Below, piece by piece: positions 52,359-60,765 of a DNA stretch of 64,000 bases (its first letter is position 1; each line of letters opens with the position of its first letter). Location: contig NZ_JAPEPI010000001.1 of the NCBI RefSeq assembly GCF_026340305.1, positions 4,588,001 through 4,652,000 on the forward strand, in the 5' to 3' direction. The notes beneath the pieces are model-generated. The model saw nothing but the letters and a program-made list of their open reading frames with translations, was not told the DNA's origin and did no database searches. The stretch is from Streptomyces sp. NBC_01381. GTDB lineage: Bacteria; Actinomycetota; Actinomycetes; Streptomycetales; Streptomycetaceae. The position numbers and the translations under genes are program-made.

Positions 52359-52382
52359 GACTTCAACGAAAGACTTGAAGTC
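52359..52382. promoter_or_regulatory. inverted repeat abutting the DHA2 exporter start
   Basis: GACTTCAA, 8 bases, TTGAAGTC: a perfect 8-bp-arm palindrome that ends one base before ATG 52383. A bound protein here would block transcription or, as RNA, the stem would hide the ribosome region, which otherwise lacks a good GGAGG. Confidence 0.6.
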
Positions 52383-53906
52383 ATGAATCCGGCAGACAAG
52401 GAAATCCCCAGGGCGCAGCTGTGCCCCGACAGCCCCGACAGCCCCGACACCCCTCAAGCCCGCGCGAGCGCCGCGGCAACCGCACCCGGACCACGCCGCT
52501 TGTGGACCCTCCTCGCCGTCAGCGCCGCCCAGCTCCTCGTCGTCCTCGACGGGACGATCGTGAACATCGCGCTGCCCTCCGCGCAGAGCGCCCTCGGCCT
52601 GTCCGACGCGAGCCGCCAGTGGGCCGTCACCGCGTACGCGCTCGCCTTCGGCGGGCTGCTCCTGATCGGCGGGCGGATCAGCGGGGCGCTCGGCCACCGG
52701 CGTACGTTCCTCATCGGACTGATCGGTTTCGCCGCCGCGTCCGCGCTCGGCGGGGCCGCCGTGAACCCCGAGATGCTGTTCGGGGCGAGGGCCCTGCAGG
52801 GGGCGTTCGCCGCGGTGCTCGCGCCCGCCGGGCTCTCGCTCCTGACGATCACCTTCTCCGAACCGGGGGAACGGGGCCGGGCGTTCGGCGTGTTCGCCGC
52901 GGTGGGTGCCGCCGGATCGGCCGTCGGCCTGGTCGCCGGGGGGCTGCTCACCGAGTACGCGAGCTGGCGCTGGTGCCTCTACGTCAATGTCCCCGTCGCC
53001 CTGTTCGCCGTACTCGGCGCGGCCTTCGTGCCGAGGGACCGGCCGGTGCGCGGGGCGGGCGGCCGGCTCGACGTGGCGGGCGCCCTGCTCAGCGCCGGGG
53101 GCTTCGCCGCGATCGTGTACGCCTTCAACGAGGCCGAGCCGCGCGGCTGGGACGCGCCGCTGGTCCTCACCCTCCTCCTGGCAGGTGCCCTGCTGCTCGT
53201 CGCGTTCGCGGCCGTGGAGGTCAGGGCTCCGCAGCCGCTGCTGCCGATGCGGGTGCTCCTGGACCGCGCGCGGGCCGGCGCGTTCGTCGCCATCACCCTG
53301 CTGTTCGTCGCGATGTTCGGCTTCTACCTCTTCATGAGCTACTACACGCAGACGGTCCTCGGCTATTCGCCGGTCCAGGCGGGCCTCACGCTGATCGTCA
53401 ACGCCGTGGCCGCGCTGGTCGGCGCGACGCTCGTCGCCGGGCGGCTGCACGGACGCGTCGCACCCGCGGCGCTGATCCTGCCGGGGCTGCTCGCGGCGGC
53501 CGCCGGGATGTTCGTCCTGACCCGGCTCACCGCACAGAGCACGCACGTCCTGCCGGCGTATCTGCTGCCCGCGCTGATCCTGACGGGGCTCGGCCTCGGC
53601 TGCGTCATGCCGCCGACCGCGAGCCTGGCCACCGCGGGAATGCGCCCGCAGGACATCGGGGCCGCAGCGGCCGCGTACAACGCGTCGCAGCAACTGGGAG
53701 CCGCACTCGGCACCGCCCTGCTCAACACCGTCGCGGCGAGCGCGGCCGCAGCCCACCTGGCGTCCCGGGCCGACGCCACGCCGACGGCGGCGTCCGTGCA
53801 CGGCTACGCGGTGGCCCTGACCGTCGCCTTCGGCATCCTCGTCGCCGCGGCGTGCGTCACCGCACCGCTCATCGTCCGGGGGCGCCGGCCCGCAGTCCGT
53901 CCATGA
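52383..53906 (+). CDS. MFS multidrug exporter, DHA2 (14-TM) family
   Basis: The 507-residue drug:H+ antiporter begins with a hydrophilic segment of about 40 residues, then TM1 LWTLLAVSAAQLLVVLDGTIVNIALPSA carrying motif D1. Motif A appears in GGRISGALGHRRTFLIG, and motif C in TM5 (AVGAAGSAVGLVAGGLLTEYASWRW). About 14 TM segments follow to TVAFGILVAAACVTAPLIV. It converges with a TetR gene (38-bp overlap of 3' ends), typical of a pump and its repressor, although here the repressor's visible operators lie upstream of itself. Confidence 0.9.
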   Translation: MNPADKEIPRAQLCPDSPDSPDTPQARASAAATAPGPRRLWTLLAVSAAQLLVVLDGTIVNIALPSAQSALGLSDASRQWAVTAYALAFGGLLLIGGRISGALGHRRTFLIGLIGFAAASALGGAAVNPEMLFGARALQGAFAAVLAPAGLSLLTITFSEPGERGRAFGVFAAVGAAGSAVGLVAGGLLTEYASWRWCLYVNVPVALFAVLGAAFVPRDRPVRGAGGRLDVAGALLSAGGFAAIVYAFNEAEPRGWDAPLVLTLLLAGALLLVAFAAVEVRAPQPLLPMRVLLDRARAGAFVAITLLFVAMFGFYLFMSYYTQTVLGYSPVQAGLTLIVNAVAALVGATLVAGRLHGRVAPAALILPGLLAAAAGMFVLTRLTAQSTHVLPAYLLPALILTGLGLGCVMPPTASLATAGMRPQDIGAAAAAYNASQQLGAALGTALLNTVAASAAAAHLASRADATPTAASVHGYAVALTVAFGILVAAACVTAPLIVRGRRPAVRP

Positions 53907-54447
53907 CGAGGTCGAGGAGGCGTCCGGCCCGCAGCTGCCAGTCGCCGTGCGGGTCGATCTGCCAGAGGCCCGCGATGGCGAGCATGAAGTCGTCGGGGGT
54001 CACGCCGGGGCGGATCGTGCCCGCCTCCTCGTTCGCCCTCAGGAGGGCTTCGACGGCAGAGGACAGCGAACCCTTGCTCAGCCCGATCAGGGTGCCCTTC
54101 GCGAGGGTCGCCTTGCGCATCGCGTCCGCCAGACCGGCCTTGGCCATGGCGTACTGCGCGAGCCGGTCCATCCACTCCCGCAGAGCCTCGTCGGGGGCGC
54201 GGGTGTCGAGCAGCTGGCACGCCGTGTCGCAGACCTGCTGGACCTCGTAGCGGTAGACCTCGAGGACGAGTGCCTCGCGGTTGGGGAAGTTGCGGTAGAA
54301 GGTGCCCTGCCCGACGCCCGCCTTCTTCGCGATCGCGCTCAGCGGGGCGTCGGCCGATCGCGTCAGTTCCGCGAGGGCCACTTCCAGGATGCGCTCGCGA
54401 TTCCGTTGCGCGTCCGAGCGCAGCCGTGCGTCCTTCTGCTCCCGCAC
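53869..54447 (-). CDS. TetR family transcriptional regulator
   Basis: The 192-residue product has the HTH at about 30-60 (PLSAIAKKAGVGQGTFYRNFPNREALVLEVY) and a C-terminal SBP/TetR_C-type helical domain (DRLAQYAMAKAGLADAMRK). GTG 54447 follows GGAGGAGG. Two near-identical palindromes upstream (54512-54554) probably serve autoregulation. It is a likely repressor of the convergent DHA2 pump and perhaps of the molybdenum hydroxylase operon that begins 325 bases upstream on the other strand. Confidence 0.88.
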   Translation of the reverse strand: MREQKDARLRSDAQRNRERILEVALAELTRSADAPLSAIAKKAGVGQGTFYRNFPNREALVLEVYRYEVQQVCDTACQLLDTRAPDEALREWMDRLAQYAMAKAGLADAMRKATLAKGTLIGLSKGSLSSAVEALLRANEEAGTIRPGVTPDDFMLAIAGLWQIDPHGDWQLRAGRLLDLVMDGLRAGAPGR

Positions 54448-54771
54448 TCGTCCTCCTCCCGGGAATCACGGCGTGGGTCGGCTCGTTGCAGCCCGTGCCG
54501 GCCTTGCTAAGCGGACAACTGTCCGGTAAATTCAATGCTTGCGGACAGCTGTCCACTTAGGCTCACCATACCGGCAGAATCAGCCGGCGGGGGATGGCCG
54601 GTCGCGATCGCGGCCGATCGCCTCTCGCCGCACTTCGACGGTGTCGCGTGCGGCACCCCTACGCACAGCGCCATCTCTTCCCGAACTCACCGTCGGGATC
54701 GCCTCGTTCCACGCTCCCGCTCTTGAGCGGCACTTGCTGAAGAAGCTGACAGAAGCGAAAGAAGGCCGATC
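54448..54771. other. 324-bp divergent promoter region of tetR and molybdenum hydroxylase operon
   Basis: Contains the two TetR operators at 54512-54554. The remaining 200 bases before the operon hold a CGATCGCGGCCGATCG palindromic patch near 54605 and an AAGAAGC/GAAGCGAAAGAAGG purine-rich stretch before the start. No gene is recognised. Confidence 0.5.
54512..54554. promoter_or_regulatory. twin TetR operators
   Basis: CGGACA-AC-TGTCCG (54512-54525) and GGACAGCTGTCC (54543-54554, perfect palindrome), centres 30 bp apart. They lie between the divergent TetR gene and the molybdenum hydroxylase operon. The spacing of about three helical turns fits two dimers on one DNA face. Confidence 0.8.
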
Positions 54772-55341
54772 GTGGCTCCATCGACGTCCAGCGCCATCAC
54801 TTTGAACATCAACGGCGAAAAGCACACGCTGCCCGTCGACCACCGCACCACCCTGCTCGACGCGCTGCGCGAGCGCCTCGATCTGACCGGCACCAAGAAG
54901 GGCTGTGACCAGGGCCAGTGCGGCGCCTGCACGGTCCTGATCGACGGCCGCAGGGCCGTCTCCTGTCTGCAGCTCGCGGTCGCCGCCGAAGGCCGGGTGA
55001 TCACCACCATCGAAGGCGTCGCCGACGGCGAGCGGCTGCACCCCGTGCAGCAGGCCTTCCTCGACCTCGACGGATTCCAGTGCGGTTACTGCACGCCGGG
55101 GCAGATCTGTTCGGCCATCGCGGTGATCGAGGAGCACGCCGCGGGCTGGCCGAGCGCGGCGACCGCCGACGTACGGCCCGAGGCGGTCGTGCCGCAGCTG
55201 ACCGCGGACGAGATCAGAGAGCGGATGAGCGGCAATCTCTGCCGCTGCGGCGCGTATGTGTCGATCGTGCAGGCGGTCGCCAAGGCGGCCGCGAACGAGT
55301 CCGCGAACGAGACCGCGGGCAGTACGGAGGCTGTGGCATGA
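54772..55341 (+). CDS. molybdenum hydroxylase [2Fe-2S] subunit (PaoA/YagT-like)
   Basis: The 189-residue small subunit of an aldehyde/xanthine-oxidase family enzyme has a ferredoxin-type cluster GCDQGQCGACTVL near 43-55 plus one later Cys (VSCLQL), and a helical cluster domain with GYCTPGQICSA near 104 and NLCRCGAYVSIVQAV near 150. Electrons flow from the molybdenum centre through both clusters to FAD. GTG 54772 follows GAAGG. No Tat signal, so the enzyme is cytoplasmic, unlike E. coli PaoA. The stop overlaps the next start (ATGA). Confidence 0.92.
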   Translation: MAPSTSSAITLNINGEKHTLPVDHRTTLLDALRERLDLTGTKKGCDQGQCGACTVLIDGRRAVSCLQLAVAAEGRVITTIEGVADGERLHPVQQAFLDLDGFQCGYCTPGQICSAIAVIEEHAAGWPSAATADVRPEAVVPQLTADEIRERMSGNLCRCGAYVSIVQAVAKAAANESANETAGSTEAVA

Positions 55342-56330
55342 GGGAATTCGACTACCGGCGCGCGATCGACGTCCCCGGCGCGCTCGCGCTGCTCGGCGCC
55401 GACCCCGACGCGCGCGTCCTCGGCGGCGGCACCAACCTCGTCGACCTGATGAAGACGGGCGTTGAACGGCCCGCCCTGCTCGTCGACGTACGCGAGCTGC
55501 CCCTCGACCGGATCGAGGTCACCGACGACGGCGGGCTTCGGATCGGCGCGACCGTCACCAACAGCGATCTCGCCGCCCACCCCGAAGTGCGCCGCCGCTA
55601 CCCTGCGTTGGCGCAGGCCGTGCTCGCCGGCGCGTCGGGACAGCTGCGCAACATGGCCACGGTCGGCGGGAACCTGCTCCAGCGCACCCGCTGCGGCTAC
55701 TTCACCGATCTGTCGAAGCCGTGCAACAAGCGCGCCCCCGGCAGCGGTTGCCCCGCCATCGAGGGCGAGCACCACAACCACGCCATCCTCGGCGCCTCCG
55801 GGCACTGCGTGGCCATCCATCCCTCGGACATGGGGGTGGCGCTCGCCGCCTTCGACGCCGTCGTGTCGTACGAAACGGCCGAGGGGGCCGGCGAGTTGCC
55901 GCTCGCCGAGTTCTACCTCCCGGTGGGCGAGACACCCCACCTGGAGACCGCGCTGCCGTCTGGCGCGCTGATCACCGGCATCACCCTGCCGCCGGCTCCG
56001 GTCGCCACGCTCTCCCGCTACCGCAAGGTGCGCGAGCGCGCGTCGTACGCCTTCGCGATCGGCTCGATCGCCGCCGCGCTCGACGTCCAGGACGGTGTCG
56101 TACGCGAAGTGCGCATCGCCTTCGGGGCGGTGGCGTCCCGGCCGTGGCGGGCGCTGGAGGCCGAGCGTGTGCTGACCGGTGGCCCGGCGACCGCCGAGGC
56201 GTTCGCCGCCGCCGCGGACGCCGAACTGGCGGCCGCGCAGACGCTGCCCCACAACGGCTACAAGGTGACGCTGCTGCGCAACCTCGTCGTCGCGATGCTG
56301 ACCGAGCTGACCGAGGAGGCCACCCGATGA
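55338..56330 (+). CDS. molybdenum hydroxylase FAD subunit with extra Fe-S motif (PaoB/YagS-like)
   Basis: The 330-residue FAD_binding_5 subunit carries AIDVPGALALLGADPDARVLGGGTNL in its N-terminus for FAD pyrophosphate, and ATVGGNLLQRTRCGYFTD near 112-128. The additional cysteines in RCGYF, KPCNKR and GSGC form the [4Fe-4S]-type motif that separates PaoB/YagS enzymes from ordinary xanthine dehydrogenases. It is translationally coupled to both neighbours (ATGA overlaps). It passes electrons to an external acceptor. Confidence 0.9.
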   Translation: MREFDYRRAIDVPGALALLGADPDARVLGGGTNLVDLMKTGVERPALLVDVRELPLDRIEVTDDGGLRIGATVTNSDLAAHPEVRRRYPALAQAVLAGASGQLRNMATVGGNLLQRTRCGYFTDLSKPCNKRAPGSGCPAIEGEHHNHAILGASGHCVAIHPSDMGVALAAFDAVVSYETAEGAGELPLAEFYLPVGETPHLETALPSGALITGITLPPAPVATLSRYRKVRERASYAFAIGSIAAALDVQDGVVREVRIAFGAVASRPWRALEAERVLTGGPATAEAFAAAADAELAAAQTLPHNGYKVTLLRNLVVAMLTELTEEATR

Positions 56331-58471
56331 GGACGCCGACGACGCCGACCACGACCACCACGTCCACCGGAGCGACGGGCGCCGTCGGCGCTTCGTACAC
56401 CCGCGTGGAGGGCCGGGCCAAGGTCACCGGCGCCGCCCGGTACGCGGGAGAGATCCCCTTCGCCGAACTCGCCCACGGCTGGCTGGTGTTGTCCACGATC
56501 GCCCGTGGCCGGATCAGCTCGGTCGAGTCGGACGCCGTGCGCGAGATGCCCGGCGTCCTGTCCGTCCTGCACCACGGCAACGCGCCGCGCGTCGACGGTG
56601 ACTACATCAGCATGCTCGGCCCGCCCGACCCGATCGTCGAGGTCTTCCAGCACGACCGGGTGCCGTTCGTCGGCTGGCCCGTGGCGCTGGTCGTCGCCGA
56701 GACCTCCGAGCAGGCGCGAGAGGCCGCGGAGGCGCTGGTGGTGAAGTACGAGGCGGAGCCGCACGACGTCGCGTTCTCCGCCGCGCACCCCGACACGTAC
56801 ACCCCGGACGGTGACAACCACCAGATGGCGAAGGGCGACCTGGACGCCGAACTCGCCGCGTCCGCCCATGTCGTGGACGAGGAGTACAGCACGCCCGAAG
56901 AGCACCACAGCTCGATGGAGCCGCACGCCGCGATGGCGCGATGGGATGCCGGACGCCTCGAAGTCGTCGACTCCAACCAGGGCAGCACCTGGGTCGCCGG
57001 CGAGCTGGCGAAGCTGTTCTCGCTCGACCCGGCTTCGGTACGGGTACGGTCCGAGCACGTCGGCGGAGCCTTCGGGTCCAAGGGCGTACGCGTCCACCAG
57101 ATCCTCGCCGTGATGGCGGCGACCGTGCTCGACCGCCCCGTCAGGGTCGTCCTCACCCGTCGCCAGCTGTTCTCGCTGACCGGCTACCGCAGCCCCACCG
57201 CCCAGCGCGTCCGGCTCGGCGCCGACGCCGACGGGCGGCTGCGCGCCGTCGGGCACCAGGCGCACAGCCTCACGTCGAAGGTGCATGAATTCGTCGAGGG
57301 GAGCGCCGGGTTCGGGCGTCCGATGTACGCCGCCGACGCCCACCACAGCGTCAACCGCGTCGTGCGGCTCGACGTGCCGACGCCGACCTTCATGCGCGCG
57401 CCCGGCGAGGCTCCCGGATCGTTCGCCCTGGAGTCCGCGCTCGATGAACTCGCGGAGCGGACCGGCCTGGACCCGATCGCGCTGCGGGCCCGCAACGAAC
57501 CGGACGTCGGCCCCGTCTCCGGGCTGCCGTTCGGCTCCCGCAATCTCGTGTCCTGCTTCGAGGAGGGGGCCCGCAGGTTCGGCTGGGCGGACCGGGACCC
57601 GCGCCCCGGCCTGCGGCGCGAAGGCCGCTGGCTGATCGGCACCGGCACGGCCGCGGCCACCTTCCCGGTGATCGCGATGCCGTCCACGGCGGCCGTGACG
57701 GCGGAGGCCGACGGCACCTTCACCGTGCGGATCACCGCGTCGGACGTCGGTACGGGGGCGCGGACCGCGCTGACCCTGATCGCCGCCGAGGCCCTCGAAG
57801 TGGCCCAGGACCGCGTCCATGTGCGCATCGGCGACAGCGACTTCGGCCCGGCGGCCATCTCGGGCGGCTCGATGGGTACCCGCTCCTGGGGCTGGGCGGT
57901 CACGGCCGCGGTGCGTGAGCTGCGGGAGCAACTGGCCCTGGGCGGCGACATCCCGCCGCAGGGGATCACCGTGCGGTCCGACACCAGTGAGTACGTCTTC
58001 GCGCTCTCGCAGAAGGAACGGCACTCCTACGGTGCGCAGTTCGCCGAGGTCGCCGTGGATGTGACCACCGGCGAGGTGCGCGTACGACGGATGCTCGGCA
58101 TCTTCGCGGCGGGCCGCATCATCAACCCGCTGACCGCACGCAGCCAGCTCGTCGGCGGCATGATCTGGGGCCTGTCCATGGCGCTGCACGAGGAGGCGGT
58201 CAGGGACCAGGCGACGGGCGGCCATGTCGGCGCCGACTTCGCGGGCTACCACTTCGCCGCCAACGCGGATGTGCCGGACATCGAGGCGGACTGGGTGGAC
58301 GACCCGGACGCGGACGACCCCGTCGGCATCAAGGGCATCGGCGAGATCGGCATCGTGGGCGCCGCCGCGGCGATCGCCAACGCGGTCTGGCACGCGACCG
58401 GCGTACGCCATCGTGCGCTGCCGATCCGGCCCGACCGCGTCCTGGACGCGGCAGGAGTCCGGGATGCTTGA
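56327..58471 (+). CDS. molybdenum hydroxylase catalytic subunit (PaoC/YagR-like)
   Basis: The 714-residue molybdopterin subunit hydroxylates aldehydes or N-heterocycles. Hallmarks are YTRVEGRAKVTGAARYAGE at the start, VGGAFGSKGVRVHQ near 245 for molybdopterin, FMRAPGEAPGSFALESALDEL near 355, and VGIKGIGEIGIVGAAAAIANAV near 665, containing the catalytic Glu of the GEx(G) motif. The length fits the short PaoC group, with FAD and Fe-S domains on separate chains. It overlaps the FAD-subunit gene by 4 bases and the XdhC gene by 8. Confidence 0.92.
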   Translation: MRTPTTPTTTTTSTGATGAVGASYTRVEGRAKVTGAARYAGEIPFAELAHGWLVLSTIARGRISSVESDAVREMPGVLSVLHHGNAPRVDGDYISMLGPPDPIVEVFQHDRVPFVGWPVALVVAETSEQAREAAEALVVKYEAEPHDVAFSAAHPDTYTPDGDNHQMAKGDLDAELAASAHVVDEEYSTPEEHHSSMEPHAAMARWDAGRLEVVDSNQGSTWVAGELAKLFSLDPASVRVRSEHVGGAFGSKGVRVHQILAVMAATVLDRPVRVVLTRRQLFSLTGYRSPTAQRVRLGADADGRLRAVGHQAHSLTSKVHEFVEGSAGFGRPMYAADAHHSVNRVVRLDVPTPTFMRAPGEAPGSFALESALDELAERTGLDPIALRARNEPDVGPVSGLPFGSRNLVSCFEEGARRFGWADRDPRPGLRREGRWLIGTGTAAATFPVIAMPSTAAVTAEADGTFTVRITASDVGTGARTALTLIAAEALEVAQDRVHVRIGDSDFGPAAISGGSMGTRSWGWAVTAAVRELREQLALGGDIPPQGITVRSDTSEYVFALSQKERHSYGAQFAEVAVDVTTGEVRVRRMLGIFAAGRIINPLTARSQLVGGMIWGLSMALHEEAVRDQATGGHVGADFAGYHFAANADVPDIEADWVDDPDADDPVGIKGIGEIGIVGAAAAIANAVWHATGVRHRALPIRPDRVLDAAGVRDA

Positions 58472-59612
58472 CATCGCCGCCGAGCTCGACCGATGGGTGC
58501 GAGAGGGCCGGGCGTTCGCCGTCGCCACCGTCGTGGCGGTGGGCGGCAGCGCGCCGCGCCCGCCCGGCGCGGCCCTCGCCGTCGACAGCGAGGGCACCGC
58601 CATCGGTTCGGTCTCCGGGGGCTGTGTGGAAGGAGCCGTGTACGACCTGTGCGTGCAGGCCCTGGCGGACGGCACGGCGGTGCGCGAGCGCTTCGGCTAC
58701 AGCGACGAGGACGCCTTCGCCGTGGGGCTGACCTGCGGCGGGGTCATCGAGGTCCTGGTCACGCCGGTGACCGCGGAGGCGCCTGTCAGGGCCGTGTTCG
58801 CGGCGGCCCTCTCGGCCGCCGCGAACGGCGAGGCGGCGGCGATCGCCCGCGTGGCGGAGGGCCCCGCCGAACTCCTGGGCAGGCCCCTGCTGGTGCGCGC
58901 CGACGGATCGTACGAAAGCGGCCTGGAAGGGCACCCGGACCTCGACCGCACGGTGGCGGGGGAGACCCGCGCGATGCTGGATGCGGGCCGCACCGGCGAG
59001 TTCGGCGTCTCGGAGGACGGCTCGCGCTGCGGCGCGCCCCTGACGCTGTTCGTCGAGTCGAGCGTGCCGCCGCCCCGCATGATCGTCTTCGGCGCGGTCG
59101 ACTTCGCCGCCGCCCTGGTGCGCACGGGCAAGTTCCTCGGCTACGAGGTGACGGTGTGCGACGCCCGTCCGGTCTTCGCCACCCGGGCCCGCTTCCCCGA
59201 GGCCGACGAGGTCGTCGTGGACTGGCCGCACCGCTATCTGCGGGGCACCAGGACGGACGCCCGCACGGTCCTGTGCGTACTGACGCACGACGCCAAGTTC
59301 GACATCCCGCTCCTGGAGGCGGCGTTGCGCATGCCGGTCGCGTTCGTCGGCGCCATGGGCTCGCGCCGCACCCACGAGGACCGCAACCGCCGACTGCGCG
59401 AAGTCGGCGTCACGGAAGGGGAGTTGGCACGGCTGAGGTCCCCGATCGGCCTGGACATCGGCGCCCGTACGCCGGAGGAGACGGCCCTGTCCATCGCGGC
59501 CGAGATCGTCGCGACACGCCGCGGCGGCACGGGCATGCCCCTGACCGGATCGGGCACGCCGATCCACCACGACGGGGAGGACGGTTCGGGCGGGGCGCAC
59601 GCGGCGGCGTGA
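58464..59612 (+). CDS. XdhC/CoxI family molybdenum-cofactor chaperone
   Basis: The 382-residue maturation factor binds, sulfurates and inserts the molybdenum cofactor into the catalytic subunit. The N-terminal XdhC_CoxI domain shows AVATVVAVGGSAPRPPGAALAV and SVSGGCVEGAVYD; a C-terminal Rossmann domain (XdhC_C) starts MIVFGAVDFAAALVRTGKFLGYEV, with VTVCDARP and the conserved FVGAMGSRRTHEDR. AGGAG precedes ATG 58464 inside the previous gene. It completes the four-gene operon, which ends in a strong hairpin. Confidence 0.9.
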   Translation: MLDIAAELDRWVREGRAFAVATVVAVGGSAPRPPGAALAVDSEGTAIGSVSGGCVEGAVYDLCVQALADGTAVRERFGYSDEDAFAVGLTCGGVIEVLVTPVTAEAPVRAVFAAALSAAANGEAAAIARVAEGPAELLGRPLLVRADGSYESGLEGHPDLDRTVAGETRAMLDAGRTGEFGVSEDGSRCGAPLTLFVESSVPPPRMIVFGAVDFAAALVRTGKFLGYEVTVCDARPVFATRARFPEADEVVVDWPHRYLRGTRTDARTVLCVLTHDAKFDIPLLEAALRMPVAFVGAMGSRRTHEDRNRRLREVGVTEGELARLRSPIGLDIGARTPEETALSIAAEIVATRRGGTGMPLTGSGTPIHHDGEDGSGGAHAAA

Positions 59613-59613
59613 C

Positions 59614-59641
59614 GCGGCCGGGAGCCGAGGCTCCCGGCCGC
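59614..59641. terminator. bidirectional terminator hairpin
   Basis: 12-bp perfect stem GCGGCCGGGAGC / GCTCCCGGCCGC with CGAG loop, directly after the XdhC stop and 9 bases beyond the stop of the convergent lipoprotein gene. No T-tract, as is common in Streptomyces. Confidence 0.8.
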
Positions 59642-59649
59642 AGCCGCCG

Positions 59650-60765
59650 CTAGCCCTTGAGGCCGATCGCCGCGCAGGCCGCCTTGTACGCGGGCGTGCA
59701 GATCTCCGACGTCTTGTAGATGCCGTCCGCGATGACCGTGGACTTGATGGTGTCCTGGGTCAGGGGGCGGACCGACACCAGCAGGGACGGGATGTCCTTC
59801 GTCGTGGCGTTCTCGGACTGGTCGCCGGCCAGGGCGTCGAACTCGACCATGCGGCCCTGGGCGATCCTGACCGCCATCTGCGCGGCGCCCACCGCCTCCT
59901 CGGGGTACGACTTGTAGACGCTCATGTACTGCTCGCCCGCGACGACGCGCTGCACGGCCGGCAGCTCCGCGTCCTGGCCGGTGACCGGGGGGAGCTCGGT
60001 GAGGCCCGATGCCTTCAGGGCCTTGATGATGCCGCCCGCCATGCCGTCGTTGGCGGAGTAGACGCCCGCGATGTTGTCCTTGCCGAGCGCGGTGATCGCG
60101 TCGGTCATATGGGCGCGCGCCGTCTCCGGCTTCCAGCCCTCGGTGTCGTACGACTTGGCGACGTCCAGCTGGTTGAGCTGGGAGAGCGCGCCCTGCTTGA
60201 AGACGGCGGCGTTCGGGTCGGTCGGCGAACCGTTGATCATGACGATCTTGCTGTTCTTACTGGCGCCGCTCCCGAGCGCCTTGATGAGCCCCTGGCCCTG
60301 GACCTGACCCACCAGTTCGTTGTCGAAGGCCACGTAACCGGAGACGGGCCCCTCGGCGAGCCGGTCGTAGGCGATCACGGGGATGTCCGCGTCCTTCGCC
60401 TTCTTGACGGACGGGGCGATCTTCTTCGCGTCCACCGCGCTGACGAGGACCACGTCGACCTGGTCGGCGACCATCTTCTCGAGCTGGCGGCTCTGCTTGG
60501 CGGCGTCCTGGTCGGCGTTGGCGTAGACGACCTTGCCCTTGCCGTTGGTGAGCTTCTTGACCTGCTTCTCGATGATGGGGTGGTCGAACTTCTCGTAGCG
60601 AGCCGTCTCTGATTCGGGCAGCAGCAGGCCGACGGTGACGTCGTCGCCCTTCCTGTCGTCCTTGGTTCCTTCGTCGCTGTCGAGCAGGCCGCCACATGCG
60701 GCGAGCGAGAGGGCGAGCACGCCCACGGTCACGACGACGGTGGCTTCACGTCTACGGGATTTCAT
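59650..60765 (-). CDS. orphan sugar ABC transporter substrate-binding lipoprotein (XylF/ChvE-like)
   Basis: The 371-residue periplasmic-binding-protein-like lipoprotein has a signal with lipobox LAAC (Cys24). The two-lobed PBP type I fold starts DVTVGLLLPESETARYEKFDHP. The hinge-flanking motifs VDVVLVSAVDAKKIAPSVKKA, IPVIAYDRLAEGPV, GVYSANDGMAGGIIKAL and LPPVTGQDAELPAVQRVVAG match xylose- and multiple-sugar-binding proteins. ATG 60765 follows AGGAAG. No ATPase or permease is adjacent, so it either serves a distant transporter or acts as a sugar sensor. Confidence 0.87.
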   Translation of the reverse strand: MKSRRREATVVVTVGVLALSLAACGGLLDSDEGTKDDRKGDDVTVGLLLPESETARYEKFDHPIIEKQVKKLTNGKGKVVYANADQDAAKQSRQLEKMVADQVDVVLVSAVDAKKIAPSVKKAKDADIPVIAYDRLAEGPVSGYVAFDNELVGQVQGQGLIKALGSGASKNSKIVMINGSPTDPNAAVFKQGALSQLNQLDVAKSYDTEGWKPETARAHMTDAITALGKDNIAGVYSANDGMAGGIIKALKASGLTELPPVTGQDAELPAVQRVVAGEQYMSVYKSYPEEAVGAAQMAVRIAQGRMVEFDALAGDQSENATTKDIPSLLVSVRPLTQDTIKSTVIADGIYKTSEICTPAYKAACAAIGLKG

